From contig NC_091276.1 in the NCBI RefSeq assembly GCF_042100115.1, positions 186,001 through 250,000 of the forward strand: a stretch of DNA of 64,000 nt. The letters are read 5' to 3'. The notes beneath the pieces were generated by a model. It saw only the letters and a program-made list of their open reading frames with translations, did not search any database and was not told the origin of the DNA. This stretch comes from Alternaria dauci. Its lineage: Eukaryota; Ascomycota; Dothideomycetes; Pleosporales; Pleosporaceae. This document shows, piece after piece, positions 1-15,029 of the stretch. Both the position numbers and the translations under genes were made by a program. Position 1 is the first letter of the stretch. Each line of letters begins with the position of its first letter.

Positions 1-1890
1 TACTAGCTATATTTACTAGATTATCTAGAGTAAGCTTACCTTTTATATTATAGCTTAGTAGTACTTACCTAATATAATATTATATATAGTACTCTTTAAC
101 TCTTTACCTAATAACTAGATATTTAAGAAAATACTTATATATTAACTCTAGGTCTTTCCTAGTAAGACTACTACTATTTCCTTTAATTATAACTATAGCG
201 CTATTTCCTAGCTAGTAGTAAGGTAGGAATACTTAGCTAGTACCCTTAAGGCGGCTAAGACTACTAATATAAAGAAGGCTTTTAGAGTAGGTATATAGAA
301 GTAAGCTAGAAAGTTAAGTATTATTAAAGAGCGTAGGCGCTTAAGTTACTAGTTATAGAGCCTCCTAAATCTCTTTACCTAGCTAAGACTTAAAAAGCTT
401 AACCTTACCCTAATTTACTAGGAGAAGCTTCGTAAGACTAGTAAGAAGATTAACCTCTATTATAAAATATAAGATAAATTTCTATTACTATAGTCCGCCT
501 TTATTACCTTCGCTAACCTATCTACTACCTATATAGTATACTAGATAGTAATTTATACTAGTTTAGGCTACGTAACGCCTCGTATAATACCTTTATCTAT
601 AGATAATATAGTATAGAGTAATATTAATATTACGTAGTAGGATAGGACTATATATACTATACTTTTAAATATACTTATTTTTATAATAGTAGCTACTTAT
701 ATTATACTAGTAGCTCTAGTAGGACTCCTCTCCTAGATTATCTATATTACTTAGGTAGTATCTTAGCTAAGCTAGATTAATAAGCTTCTAGAGTCTCTCC
801 TAGGCCTACTATAAGGTGTACTCCCCCCTATACTAGTAGCTATTCTAATAAGAAGGTTTATTTCCCTACTAGATTACCTTATCTAAAAGTAGGGTATCCC
901 TTCTAGGAGCTAGATTAACCTTAAGATATAAGACTATTACTTTTACTTTCTCTTTATCTAGGTAACCCTTATAGTGTCTTTATCTATAGGGCTTACTACT
1001 ATTATAAATAAAATAGTAAGGGGAGCTTCGCTAGCTATAACCTTAGTAAAAAACTTACTAAAAGTAAGTAATTACTTCCTTTCCTACCTTCTCTTATAAG
1101 CTCTATCTATAAGCGCTAGCTTATTATTATAGATAGACTATCTACTTAGAAGGTTTATACTTAGCCTAATCTTTAATAAGTTAGTTATATAGATAATAAT
1201 ATATAAGAGAGGTTAGGATCTCTAATAAGGTACCTTCGTACCTATCTTTATAAACTTCTCCTATATTAGTAAGTTTAAACGCTAGAGGCGCTAGTGTAGT
1301 ATATACTAAGATAGATAGGACTCCTCTACGCTATTATCTTACTAATTATTCTTTCTTTCTAGGTTCTTACTAGTAGCTTATTCTAGATTATCTACTCTTA
1401 TTTAAGAATACTCCTTACTACGTAGGACTATAGGGGCCTCTTCTATCCTAAAGTACTTAAACATCTCTTAGTAGGCCTATACCTAATATAAGCTTATCTT
1501 ATAGCCCTATTTCTTCTTATATAGGACTTATAGGGTAACGCTAGATATATTAGATAGGCGTATATTATAATACTTACTATAGGACTAACTATTATATACT
1601 ATTACTTACTTTATAAAGTATTTAATCTATTACTAAGCTTCTCTCCTACTACACTTAAGGGTACGTTAGCTAAGGATATAATATTATCCCCTCCCTTTCT
1701 ATATAAGGCGCTTACGTTAACCCTAGTAGTTTATATTCCTAGTAATAAGGATAGACTTAGCTCTACTTAAGCACTATAGCTTAGGGAGGAACTAAAAGGG
1801 GTAACTATATCCTATATAGACGTAGTTATTACTATATTAGGTAAGATATAGTTATTATAGAGTTTATAAAACTAAAATCTTAGGATCTAC
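1..1890 (+). pseudogene. RIP-degraded CSC1/OSCA-type calcium channel (left copy, 5' truncated by window)
   Basis: Reading TAA/TAG as former Gln or Trp codons gives the C-terminal two thirds of a CSC1/OSCA (DUF221, RSN1_7TM) stress-gated cation channel of the plasma membrane. One frame from base 2 runs to about 1020, with the family's conserved TPR.I...DNIVWSN-like stretch near 570-610, VGLLSQ near 718 and GLLQGVLPP near 800-825. A second frame at about 1050-1270 gives the NLPKASNYFLSYLLLQ-like segment and a GTFVPIF motif. A third frame at about 1400-1680 gives the GLFYP...QLLVGLYLI and FNPLLSF.PTTL segments. An acidic C-terminal tail ends near 1890. The frame changes may be introns or small indels. 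Family assignment rests on my recognition of motif order; the gene is dead, with dozens of stops. Confidence 0.8.
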
Positions 1891-1899
1891 TATTATTCT

Positions 1900-4800
1900 T
1901 TTCTATATAAATATAGTAGCTAGTAATATTATTTATATAGCTCTTACTAATACGTAGTATAGCTAACTAATCTAATCTTTATATAATAATTTCTAGCTAG
2001 GCCTTTAGTTATTATAGTATAGATACACAATTAGCTAGTATACGTTTAAGTCCTATTATAACACGTTTATATATCTAAAGCTAATCTAAAAAACTATTAT
2101 CTATATATAGATACTTAGAATATAGTAGCCTAAGTAGATAACTTAGGTATAAGAGAATATTAATTACTACTATATATAGGTCTAGAGAACTAGATATTAC
2201 TCTTATTAGTATTATAGGCGCTAAACTCTATAGTGTAGAAAGTAGGACTAATAAAGCTAACGCTACTAGGCGTAATATATTATAACTAACTAGGGGGGAA
2301 ATAGTAAGATAGATATTAGCCTCTAATAGTAGACGTTAGCTATCTTATATTAGGGCCTTACTTTATAGGAGACCTTCTAGGATTTATAGTATATACTAAT
2401 ATCTAAGATAGTCTAATAACTATATAACTTTCTAGTAACTAGTAGCCTAAGGAAAACTAATATAAATAGCTAGGCACTACTAGTAGGAGTAAAGGTAGCT
2501 AAATAAGTTACTGCTTAGTATAAGAGGGCTCTCTAGCCTATATTATTAATATAGGTATTTCTAATCGTGTAACCCTATAAATAGCTATAAAGTAGATTAT
2601 ATCCTAACTACTCCTCCCTCTTACTTAATAGGAATACACTTAAGTAACCTTAGTATAATTCTATATAAAAATAATAATGTTAAGGTCTAGACCTAGTACG
2701 CTTAGTTTCTTATCTCTACTTTAGTTATATCTTAAATATTACTAGAGTTCTATAAGCTCTTTATTACTTAGTATAGCTTACTACGTAAGAGCGTTAAGCT
2801 ACCTAGTAAAGATCCTATAGCGTTCTATCTAATCTATTAGTTAGCCTATAGCTCTTTTATACTATAGGCTTAGATATTACTAGAAACGCTTATAAATATA
2901 GCTAAGGCTATCTAATAATATAAGATCCCTACTATATCCTATATATATAATACTATAGCGCTTAGTTTTACTATATAAACGCTACGGCTAAAAACTCTCT
3001 CTATAGTTAAGCTTCTCTTACTTTTTTATATTATAAAGGTCCTAGGCCCCTCTAAATATAAATAACTAATCTAAAATATATTTCTCCTTCGTCTACTCTA
3101 ACTAGAAGCGTTACCTACTAACTAGGCTAGTAGTAGTTATAACGTAGAATATATTATACTCTTAGGTAGGAAGTCTACTTCTATAAATATAATAAGGTTT
3201 ACTAAGTCTTATAGTAAATCTAATACTATAGGGGGCTATATATTACGTAGAAGTAGTAAATACACTACTAAGTCTACTAGATAGTAATAAGACTCTCTAT
3301 TTATAGGTAAAAGGTAATATAGCTATATAGATCCTAAAAGATAGCCCTAGCCTATAAGAGATAGAGGCTTACCTTTAAAGTATAAGGAGCGCTATAGATC
3401 TAAGGAGCGCTATAGATCTCTAGAGAGATTAGCTACTAGGTGCTAGTAAAGTAATTAAGGAAGTAATAGTAGGTATCTATTATTATATCTATATAACTAT
3501 AGGAGATACTTAGAAAATAGAGGAAAATAATATAGATAAGATTATAAAGCTAGACGCGTACTATAAGGTAAAGCGTCTAGAGATCTAAATTATAGAGGAT
3601 AGGTAAATGTTAAAGAACTTAGTAGATATTAATAATCTAGACTTAGAGCGTATCTCCTCTAGTAGTATAGAGTTTAAAGATATTATAAACTATAGTAAAC
3701 TAGTAGAGACCTTATTAGGTAACTATCTAGACTTTAATAATAACGTATTAATAACTTCTACTAAGATAGTATAAGAGTATTTATTCTAAGTAGAAGGGTA
3801 TCTTAAGATATAGATAACTAACCTAGCTTAAAACTAATATAATTAATTATTTATTCTATAAAATAAGCCCTTATAGTCCTCCTATTAAGCCTAACAGCTT
3901 TATATATATATCTATTATACTATATAATTTAGTAGCTAGTTATTTAACCTTATAGCCCTAGCTAGGTCTACCTCTATAAGTATCTAAAGCTCTTATAAGT
4001 CTAGTCTACTTTTAAGAAATTTATAGTTTACTTATACTAGGTTATACTCTATTAGTAATAAGTCTTATTATATTAATAAGGCTATAATAGTGTCTAGCTA
4101 TAGGGTTAGTGCGATAAAGCCTAGATATAGTAAGATTTCTAGTTATAGTTATAAGAAGGATATAGTAGGCGCTATATCTAGCCCTAGAGTCTAGTATTAA
4201 ACCTACTTAGGCCCGCTAGTATCTTCTAATAGTAGTGCTCTTACGTATACTATAATATTATATAGGAGTAGGTAGTTATCTCTTATACTTAGTATTAGTA
4301 AGCTATAACTAGCCTAGACGTAATTATATAGCTTTTATACTATATCCTATAGCTACTTATTCTAGTCCTTAAGGAGCCCTATCCTATAAATAATATAAGC
4401 TAAAAGTAGTAACTACTTTTCTATACTAAGGAATACTTACTAGGAACTTTTATTCTATAAGTAACTTATATTCTTACTATAATTATATAGTAAGTTCTTA
4501 GCTTAATATTTTTTATATAGATATTCTCTACTATATAATATTAAGGTTAGAAGCGTACTTAATTATATTAGGAGAAAAATTACTTACCTTAGTCTTCTTT
4601 ACTTAGTACTAGTTATACGCGTACTTTACTTATTACCTAGTTTTCTCTATTATAATTAGCGTTATTAATTAGTATATAGCCTCTAATCTAGATAATACTC
4701 TTTATAATATAGTAGGTACCTACTAAAAGGGAGCTTATCTTTAATACCTATATATTAGTACTATACTATAATAATTTACTAAAGAGCTTTATAAGAGCTT

Positions 4801-7800
4801 AGGTTACGTAGTTACTTAACTAAATACTACTACGCTATAGTAGGTATAAACGTTAGCTATTCCTAATACTATACTACAGCTAAATGTTAGCTTAATTAGT
4901 ATAATAATAAACTACTTCTAGGGAGTAAGGAAGTAATAATCTCTACTAAGGAGAAGGATATAGATACTATTACTTATATTTAATCTTAAGCACTTTAATT
5001 ACTACGTACTAAGTAATAAAGCCTATATTTAGTAACTATTAAGCTTCTTCTTTATCTAAATCTTACTATTCTTATTACTATATAGGTAGTATATATTATT
5101 TAACTACTTTAATTATTTATAGTAATATATAATCTATAAAGGGTTATAGAGCTTAAGTTGCCTATCTCTATCTACTAAAGTTAATAGAGGTGCTATACCT
5201 TATATATAAATACTATTAATAGCTTCCTTAATATCCTCTTTTATTATATTATATTTATACCCTATAATTAGATACTTATCCTAAGTCTAGGGTAGATACT
5301 AGAATATAATACTAGCGCTATAGGACCTTATTAGGTAGTTAGGATATATAGGTACTAAGTAGATAAAGGAAGAGCGTAGTAGTAACTAGGGCGGTAGAGA
5401 GCCTTTATAGATACTACTAATAGAGCTTAATCTAAAGTTCTTAAAAAAGGCTATAGAAGCTAGTATAAGCGCTCTATACTCTATTAAAGCGTATCTTAGC
5501 TCTTAGGTAAGTATACTCTATATTATAGGAAAGAATAATACTAGGTAGTTCTTAGGCGCCTAGACTATAGTTATACTATTAGTTATTATTAGAGGAGTAA
5601 GAGTAGGTAGGAGAGGCTTAAAGATTACTTAGCCTCTTTAGTGTAAATTAGCTTCTACGCTAAACTAATTAGCTAGTATAGAGAAGAGAACGCTAGGCTA
5701 TTCTTAGAGTATATATACGTAGATCTATAAAAGGTTAGGATCTTAACTATAAAGAGATAAGATTTAGTTAGACTTAAATCTAAGCCTACACGTAAGGTAG
5801 CTAAGTTAAAGTACCTATCTAGAATACTCTAATAACTCTACTTAGCTATAGGTTTCCTTAGGAGACTTCTACTAGCTATATATATAGTAAAGTAGATAGA
5901 GATAGAGTTACTAGTATAAGTATAGGCTAGGGCTACTATACTTAAAAAAGCGCTTATTATATTTACTATATTATAGTAGGCACTATTAGTTATTTTATAT
6001 AGGCTACCTATAATAATACTAGAGTAGGATATCTCTTACTAAGGGAAGGTGTCTAGATACTAGGCTAAACTTATCCCTTAGAGGGTATAGCTTACCTACT
6101 AAGAATAGTACTCTTAAAGGAAGTATAATAGGTTCTAGTATCTTAATATACTTAAAGAAGGTCTAGAAAGTAAGGATAAGCCCTTAGATAGTAAGGACCT
6201 TTTTAAGAATCTAAGCGTATACTCTAAGATTACGTACGTAAGGAAAGATCTAATATATAGTAAATAAGGTTTTAATTATTAAGTAGTTATAAGAACTCTA
6301 TAGAGGTATAAGGCCCCTAAGCTTCTTAATAGTATATTTATTAGAGAGGTAAGCGTTACTACCTATAATTATATACTAGATCTTATATATCTAGTTAAGA
6401 TAGTATTTAACCTCCTATAAGAGTAAATAACCTAACTTACTCTAGCTTTAGGGAGCTATACCTATCTACACTACTAACTTAGGATAAGTAGAAAAGAGCT
6501 AAGCTAGAAGCCTATCTATAGAGTGCAAAATAGCTCTAGTTTCTTAAAGTAGTTACGTAGCTATTTACTACGTATAACTTAATATAAACTCTTTACTTTA
6601 GCTCCTAGTAGCCTCGTCTACTATAAAGTAACTATATAGTCCTTTTTATACTTATAGAACTAAATATATAGGAACTGTTCCCTATTATATAGAGGTATAT
6701 ATTACCTATAGAACTAATAAATCTAAGCTAATATAGCTATAGGTATATCTACGTACTACTTAATAACTAATAGTAGCTAAGTAGGTAATACTCTTACCTA
6801 AGCTATAAAGATTAATAAGCTACTAGTCCTCTTAATTTTATAGCCTATTTTATTTTATAACCTCTAGCCGAAATTATCTATAAAGGTATAGTAACTTAAT
6901 ATTACTTAGAAGAGTAAGCTATAGAGACTATCTAATAGTATATAATATATTTAGAGATATACCTACGTCCGCTAAGTAGTTCTAGTACTTAGTAGAACTA
7001 ATAAGAGTAGGTAAGTTATATTCTAGATTAGATAGGTAGTAGCTAACGTAATTAATAGGTTCTATACTAGATATACTATAATATAGATTTAGTAGTCTAA
7101 TCTACGTAGTTCTAAGGTAATATTAATATCTCTTAAACTTAATACTTATTCTAGAATATAGTTTTATATATTAGTACAGGTCTAGCTTAACTATAGATAT
7201 AGTATTATAGTAGATACCTACTATAAAAGTACGTCTTATAGGAATCTACTCTTCTCTAGAAAGTATTTATATAGATACTAATAAGTTTATCTATATAATT
7301 AGATAGTATTTTACCTATCTAGGGTAATTCTATATACTACTATAGAATAGTTTAGACTAGCTATATAGCTTCTAAATAGGAACTAATTAGTTCTTAGCGT
7401 ATAGGAATAGCCTAGAATAGGCTACTACTAACCTCTATAACCTATATACTTAGTTCCTTTCTACTATCTTACTAATTAGTAAGTGTAAGGGAGAAGCTAT
7501 ACACTAGGTACTATTACTAGGGTATAGCTACTTAAGATTATATAGTATTATATAACTATAGGTAGATAATTTAATATTAGATAATAAATATCTACTACTA
7601 GTTATAAGTCTAGATATTAATAATACTTATAGTAAGTAGAAGCTACTATAATATTATAATAGGCGTTTACGCTATAAAGTTAGGTAGCTATTAGAGTACT
7701 TATTTATAACTATAACTAACTTATTTATAGAGACTATTATTAGTAAGTTACTCTTACTATTTATTAATATTATCTATCTTTTCCTTAATAACTTTTCTAC

Positions 7801-10800
7801 TTATAAAGAGGGTATCTAGTTCCTCTAAAGATATATCTATCCTACTCTTCTTTTATAGGGCTAGATACTATAGGTTATCCTTATTAGTAGTAGTATGTAT
7901 AGGCGTAAAGGTAATCTAAATCTATCTATATTTAGTAGTATCTAGTGTATAATACTACTAGTAGATAGCTATAAGACCTTATCTTCTTCTAGGTTTATTA
8001 CGCTTAAGAAGACTATACTTACTAGCGTAGAGATAGTAAGGAAAAGTAAAGATACCTCTAAGACGCTCTACTTAGCTAACTACCTTAACGTCTTCTTTAA
8101 GTTAGTATTATAGTATATTATAATATTTACCTCCCTACTATTTAACTTTATCCTTACTATACGCTAATATAACTAAATATAAAACTATCTCTAGCTCTAC
8201 TTATAAGATTTCCTATAGCTATATACTACTAACTATATAAGCTAGGAAGCTACGTTAGAATATATAGTATCTACACTTATACTAGATAGCCTTCCGCCTA
8301 GTATATATTATAAGTATTCTACACTTAAGCTATTATACTTTAATCCTAACTAATAGGCTTCTAACTATTAGTAGTCTTTAAGGCACTATACTATTCTTAC
8401 TACTATAAAGCCTTTTTATTACTACCCTCTAAGTAAGGCCTCTTACTAGTAGCCTTATACGTATAGTTAAAAGCTATCTTTAGCTAGTTCTATATTAAAC
8501 TTAATAAAGAGACGCTTATAGTAGTAGAACTATATAAAAGGAATCTTTAAACTATCTCTATTAACTAGGATAATATCTATAGCTCTTAGCTATATCTTTA
8601 CTACCTTTTCTATAATCCTAAATATAGCTTACGCTATAGATATATACTCTATAACTCCTACACCTATAAATTTAGGGTAAAAAGATAGTAGATAGAATAT
8701 TCCTACTATATTACTTAGTGTATCCTATATTAATCTAAGAGTAAGCTTATAGTACGTCTTAAGCTACTAATAGTAGGAAGCTACTTACTTATCCTTAATA
8801 GGGGTAGTATCTAGGGGATATTTATACTATAAATACTACGCGCGCTTAATTAGTATTAGAAGCTCCTATATCCTATCTATAACGAGTTTAACTTAACGCT
8901 AGGGACTAGTATAAGTAAGTATTACTTATTACCTCCTATCTATAAATATATAGATTACTTATTCCTCCTATCTATAAATATATAGATTACTTATTATAAG
9001 ATATAGGCAGCCTTATCGCGCTTATATTCCTTTTACACTATAACCTAGATAAGTATATTACTATCTTTAAGTAGCTAGCCTAACGTATCTTCTATTCTTA
9101 CTAACTATTTAGAAGTAGCCTACTCGTAAAAGTATATAGCTTTCTATCTTCTCTACTAATAGATAACTTATATAGAGCTACTAAGATAGAAGTATATATA
9201 AAAGAAGTCTTTAGGTTAGATACTACTCTTTTTAGCTTCGCTAAACCTAGCGTAGGTATATTAGGAGTAAAGGTAGTAGTTATAATAATAACTATATCTA
9301 GTATAAAGCTCTATATTCTCTCTAACTATAATAGAGTAGGGGTTAGGTAAGGTAAAAGTATAGACCCTATCTCTAGGTATAAGACTAATAGATAGCTATA
9401 GGTTATAAACACTATTAAGCTTCTTATATAGAAGATAAGACCTTTATCTATAATATATATATTCTATATCTTACTTTAAGCTTTTAAACTTATACTAGTT
9501 AGAGCTAGGGCTATATCTACTACTTTATCTTACTTCCTAGTAAAGTTTATCTAGGGACTAAGGTTTCTATAAGATAGTAGTACTAGGAAATATAATAACC
9601 TTATTAATCCTATTAAGTAGGAGTTATAAGCTATTTAGGGTACTACACCTAACCTAGCTATCTCTATAGGTATAGGATTTACTCTAGATCTAGAGTTACT
9701 ATAGGTTATATCTAGGTAACTAGGTTTTTATAACTACTTCTTTCTATACTTACTCTAGCTTTTTAACGCTATATTAAGCGCTTAGAGTAGCTAGGATAAC
9801 TACGTAAATTAAGTACCTAGAGCTAAGTAGTATAAGTACTTCTATATTAATATAACACTAAGTAAGGAGCCCGCTCTTAATAATATTAGTAAGATACTAG
9901 AACTAGAAGACTTAGCTACTACTTTTCTCTATAGTTACAACTTCTCTAGTATTATATAGGCGCTCTTTACTACCTTATTCTTTTTTATTCTTTACTAGAA
10001 GCTAGTCCTAAAGAGGACGTTAGTAGTTTACTTAGGTTCTATCTATAGTTATAGCCCTAATACGCGTACACTAATAGAGAGAATTCTATAAGAGTATCTA
10101 GTAGCCTCCTTTACTATAGGAGATAGTACGAGCCTAGGTAATATTAGCGGCCCTAGTCTCTATACTATATATAGTTATTATTATAAGAATATAAATCTTA
10201 GGGTCTACTATATTAACTAATATATATCTATCTACCTATAGTTTAACTAGTTAGACTAGTATAGAATTAGTAGATTTCTATAATCTATAATATAGTTTAT
10301 AAGGCTCTAGCTACTAGACGCTAGGTTTAGTAGACTAGACTATTAAACTATAGACTTTATAGGTGCGAGTAGCTATTAGTGTAATAGTAGTAAGAAAAGG
10401 AAAATAGCTATACCCTTAAAAGCCTAGCCCTCTAAAAGAAGGTACTTAGGTTAAATTAAATATATAGAAGGTTAATTAGAGAGTATATAGCTCTAGGCTA
10501 TATAGTAGTAGAATAAAACTTAACCTTTACCTAGGGAAGAAGCTTACGTAAAGACGTACCTTAAATACCTAATCTAAATTACCTTTTCTTATTTTTAATT
10601 AACTTCCTAAACTCTTCTAAACCTAGAACTTACACTAAGCTATAAGACTTTATACACTAGTATAAGCGCTTTTTTAATACCTATAGGTAATACTATTAAA
10701 GTTATAATAAAGGTAAGGGGATTATAGAAGCTATAATCCTTTTATCTAAGATAGTATTACTAAACGTAGGTAATATAAGTAAGTACACTAGAGATAAGTA

Positions 10801-13800
10801 AGGGCTATATAGCTATAGGGTACTAATATCTAAGTCGCTACTACTAGAATATATAGGCTAACGTAGCTATATAATCTTAGTTAAGCCTTAATTAGCCTAG
10901 GGACCTTTAGATATACTATTACTAGATATTTTCTTACTATTAAGCGCTTAGTAGGTTATATATTTTAATCCTTTATAGTACCTATAATTATCTAGCTTTA
11001 TAGTAGAAGATATATATAGAGATACTAAGTAGTTATTAGTAATAGTACTAGAATAGTAAAATATAGTAAGGTAATTCTATTAACTAGATTATACAGCACT
11101 ATCTATTACTCGCTTTTCCTACTTTTTAGCTATTACTAGTAGTTTTAAATACTTTTTATAAACTTCTATTAACTAAGGCACTAAGTTATTAATATAGCGT
11201 TAAGCTATAGTAATACTTATCTCTATACTCTCTAGTTACTTATAGAATATACTATATAGCTCTAAGATATCTTAATATAGCTATTAGACCTTATCTTATA
11301 ACTTAGCTAGCTCCTTATATATCTAGGGTAGTATATTATTATAGGTAGTAGACTTAATAGTAGTAGTAGAGGTCTACTTAAAGCCCTTATATAGATCTAG
11401 TAAGGGAAATATATTTACTTCCTAACTAAAATCCTAGTCCTACTCTAGGATAGGTAGTAGGTAAGAGCTAAAAGTATTAGATAACCTAGAGGTAACTATT
11501 ACTTCTAATAATAAAAATAGGGCTAGCTATTTAGAGAACTACGTATTCTAATTACTTAAAGCTATATTAGGTACTAGCTAAAAACTTAGTAAAAGGTATA
11601 AGCCCTTATAGCTAGTAGTATAGCATAATAAAGAAGCTACTAGTAATAAGTTTTTCCTAGTATACCTTAACTATAGAAAGTAAGGTCTACTACTTCTAGA
11701 TATAGCTAGTAATTATCCTATAAGTTAGAGTAATTCTATACTATATAGTACTACCTCTAAGAGATATTAGTTCTATAGCTATAACTTCTTAAACTACAGC
11801 CTATTAGGTATAGCTAGCTAGATACTACTCCTAAAGTACTATTTCTACTAGTACTATACCTTCTAGTTATACTATCCCTAACTAGTAAAGCTATATCCCT
11901 AACTAGGAAGGTTATCTAAACTAAAAGAAACTTTAGGTGTAGAGCCTTATTAACCTATAGGTAGATCTATATCTTCTAGTTTATAGCGCTAGATAATATA
12001 ATATCTATCTCCTAAACTAAACCTAGCTTAGCGCAGCGGCTAAGGATATATTATAATAAGTACTAGACTCTCTTTACTTATAAGCGTAGAGGCGACAGCT
12101 CCCTTAAGTGCTAGTAACGAATATCTAACTAGATTATAATAGTAGTACGTTAAACCTAGAATACTAGTCTATAGTATAGAGTAGCCTCCTAACGTAGTGC
12201 TACTTTTTTTTTTTTTTTTTTTACTCTTCTATAATCTTTAATAATTCCCCTATACCCTTACTCTTACTACTATACTACTACTATAGTACTATAATAGGAT
12301 AGTAAAGTTATATACTAGTATAGTATTTAGGCTACTTCTCGCCTAAGTGCTTCCTACCTCTAATAAAGTATTTTATTAAATCTTATTATAATAAGTTAGT
12401 TAAAGCTATACCTAGAATATTTAATATAACCCTTAGAGGTATACTAGTTACCCTATTAGTATACTTAATATTAACTCTAGATATTAGCGCTACTAACTAT
12501 ACTATATCTAGGCTACGCTATATATAAGTAATATATATTACTAAGGCTAGGCTTAGCTATATAGTATAAATTACTACCTCTAAGCTACTTAGAATAAGGT
12601 TAGAAATATATAGTACTAAATTACTATAATATAGTAAGAGCTGTAGTAGGAGTAAGAGGATTATAAACTACTTAACTAGTAATTTATAGAGCTATAAGAA
12701 TACTACTTTAAGCTTCTAAAGGAACACGAAGGCTTTAAGAGGCTTTATTAAGACCTTAATAGATCTATATAAGACTTAAAGATATTTACTAATAAGGTTA
12801 CTAGGTAGGCTAAAGGCCTAGTAAGTAGCCTTTAGGCTAGGGTAGCTAGAGACAAAGTAGGGAAGTTATAGAGTAGCTAAAGTATTAGTAGGATAATTTT
12901 AGAGTTAGCTAAAAACGTACTACTTATAGAGGTAGTATCTATTTAGTATTTAGAAGAGGAGTATTTTACCTAGCTAAAATATATTATAGACTAAAACGTA
13001 GAGTTCTAGTAGTATAATAGGGAACTTTTAGAGTAGATTAAGATACTATCCTAGTAAGTTAAGGATAGGAAGAATAAGGTTATAAGCCTAAATAAGGCTC
13101 TTAAGCTTACTACTAAAGATAGGTAGTAAAAGAAACTATAGTAAAGGAAAATATTAGTAGGTAAGGGCTAAGAATATATCTTATAATAATATATCTAAGT
13201 ATCTTAAACTATATAATTACTTTATCTTTAGCTATAATATAGCTAACTTAGTAATTTAAGTTTCTACTATATACTTAGCTAGAAGTACTATAATTTAGGT
13301 ATTTAGTATAAAAGGAATTAGTAACAGCGTAGGTAGTAAGCCTTTTAGGAAACTATTCTATTATATCTTAGTCTTATTTTATTACTTATAATTAGTATAA
13401 GTTACCTTCTATAGCTCTTAATATATCGCCTAGCTAGCGTATTAGATAAAAGCTTAGAGATTATCGCTTAGCTATAGTATTAAAGGACTTAGAATATAGG
13501 ACACTAGATCTTCTAGTATAATTCTAAAGGTATTAGCCTTTTTATCTACTACTATCTCTTATAGTAACGCTTAGTTAAACGCTTATTATTATTAGTAGTT
13601 AAGCAGACCTTTAAGATATAATTAATACTTACTAACCTTAACTTAGCTATTACTTACTAAGACTATAATATCTTCTATATTAATTAAAGATAGGTAAAGG
13701 CCTATAGCGCTTAGAGTGTAGATACTAGAAAGTGCCTAATCTACTATTATAGTAGGAGTAAGTGTATATTTAATAGCCCTACCTCTATACTTATTATCCT

Positions 13801-15000
13801 TACCTTAGCTAACCCTAGCCGTAGAGAATAAGATATAGTAATCTTAGATAGGGGAAGGCTAGGTCTATTAAATATAATAAATAGGGAACCCTAAAACTAG
13901 AAGATAGATAAGATATTAAGAAGATTTAGATTTAGCTTATCTAGGCTAATAATAGGCTTATCTAGGCTATATTAGATTATTATAACTTAATAGGTATACT
14001 TAGCGGCGTTTAAGGTAATCTCCTAAGCTAGGTAATAGGGCCTCTCCCCTTCTAGATCTACGCTATATATATACTAGTAGTATTATTTAGGATCTATATT
14101 AATTAGCGTAAACGTTTTATACTTAACGCGAAGTGTTAGTGTAAGCTTTAGAAGCTTAGGGTCTACTAGCCTATTTCTACTATAGATCTTTCGCTTTAGG
14201 GCTTAGGGTATAGGAGCGCTATCTATATAGTAGATAGGTCTAGCGCTATCTAAGCTATTTCCTATTCTTAGAAAGATAGTTAACTATTAAGAATCTATAT
14301 TAGCGGATAATTAGTAGGTAACGCTTATACTATAGGCTTAATATAAATTAAACCTAGCCGTACTTTCTTACCTATAATTATCTAGTAGACTTAAGGCTTA
14401 TCCCTACTATAGCTTTACTCCTAACTATAGATCTAGCTATAAGATAACTCCCTTATAGAAGGCCTCTTAAAGCTAATACTATTAACTACATTATAAGATA
14501 CTATAGAGGCTAGATAATTATAATAGAGATAGAACCTTACTATATATAAAAGTCTAAGTAATCCTAAGACGTAGTCTAGTATATTAATTTCCTTAATTAT
14601 AGAAATAGAGAACTAAGGCTAGAGCTTACCTTCTACTAAGAGTGCTATTAGGACGTAGAGAAGTTTAAGGAGAAAATCTAGATTATCTCCTAGGATCTAC
14701 TTTACGCCTATATTATTAGCTTACTTAGTAAGGCTACTTTTAATAAGATTTAAGACCTCTCTAAGGCGGTTATAGACGTAGTAGACTAACTTTATTATAA
14801 CTAAGAGGAAGTATTTAATACCTTTATAGCGCTTTATAAAGTATTAAAGAGCCTCTAAAAGACTACTACTATATTAATAGATAGATAGATCTAAGGTATA
14901 TTATTTTTCTATCTAGGCTACTTTAATCCCGTAATACTTAATTAGTAAGGAACTTTTTCTTCTAGTATATCTCCTCGTTTTAAATAGCTAGAAGTCTAGC
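1900..15000. other. RIP-saturated interior of left arm, genes not identified
   Basis: No open reading frame of useful length survives here. Several tracts still show a biased frame when TAA and TAG are read as Gln, for example about 3430-3840 (a charged, probably helical segment) and about 14570-15010. Short direct repeats exist: a 32-bp unit twice in tandem at about 8934-8998 and a 17-bp unit twice at about 3388-3420. A 19-base T tract lies at 12204-12222. Everything here is repeated in inverted order at about 45140-58240. I could not assign a family to the remaining tracts. Confidence 0.6.
12204..12222 (+). repeat. T19 homopolymer, matched by A19 at 47921-47939
   Basis: Nineteen T in a row in the left arm, exactly matched in length by nineteen A at the mirror position. 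Homopolymers of this length usually drift quickly, so equal lengths argue for a recent duplication or recent homogenisation of the arms. Confidence 0.95.
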
Positions 15001-15029
15001 TCCTAATACCTTACTTACTTACAGCTAGT

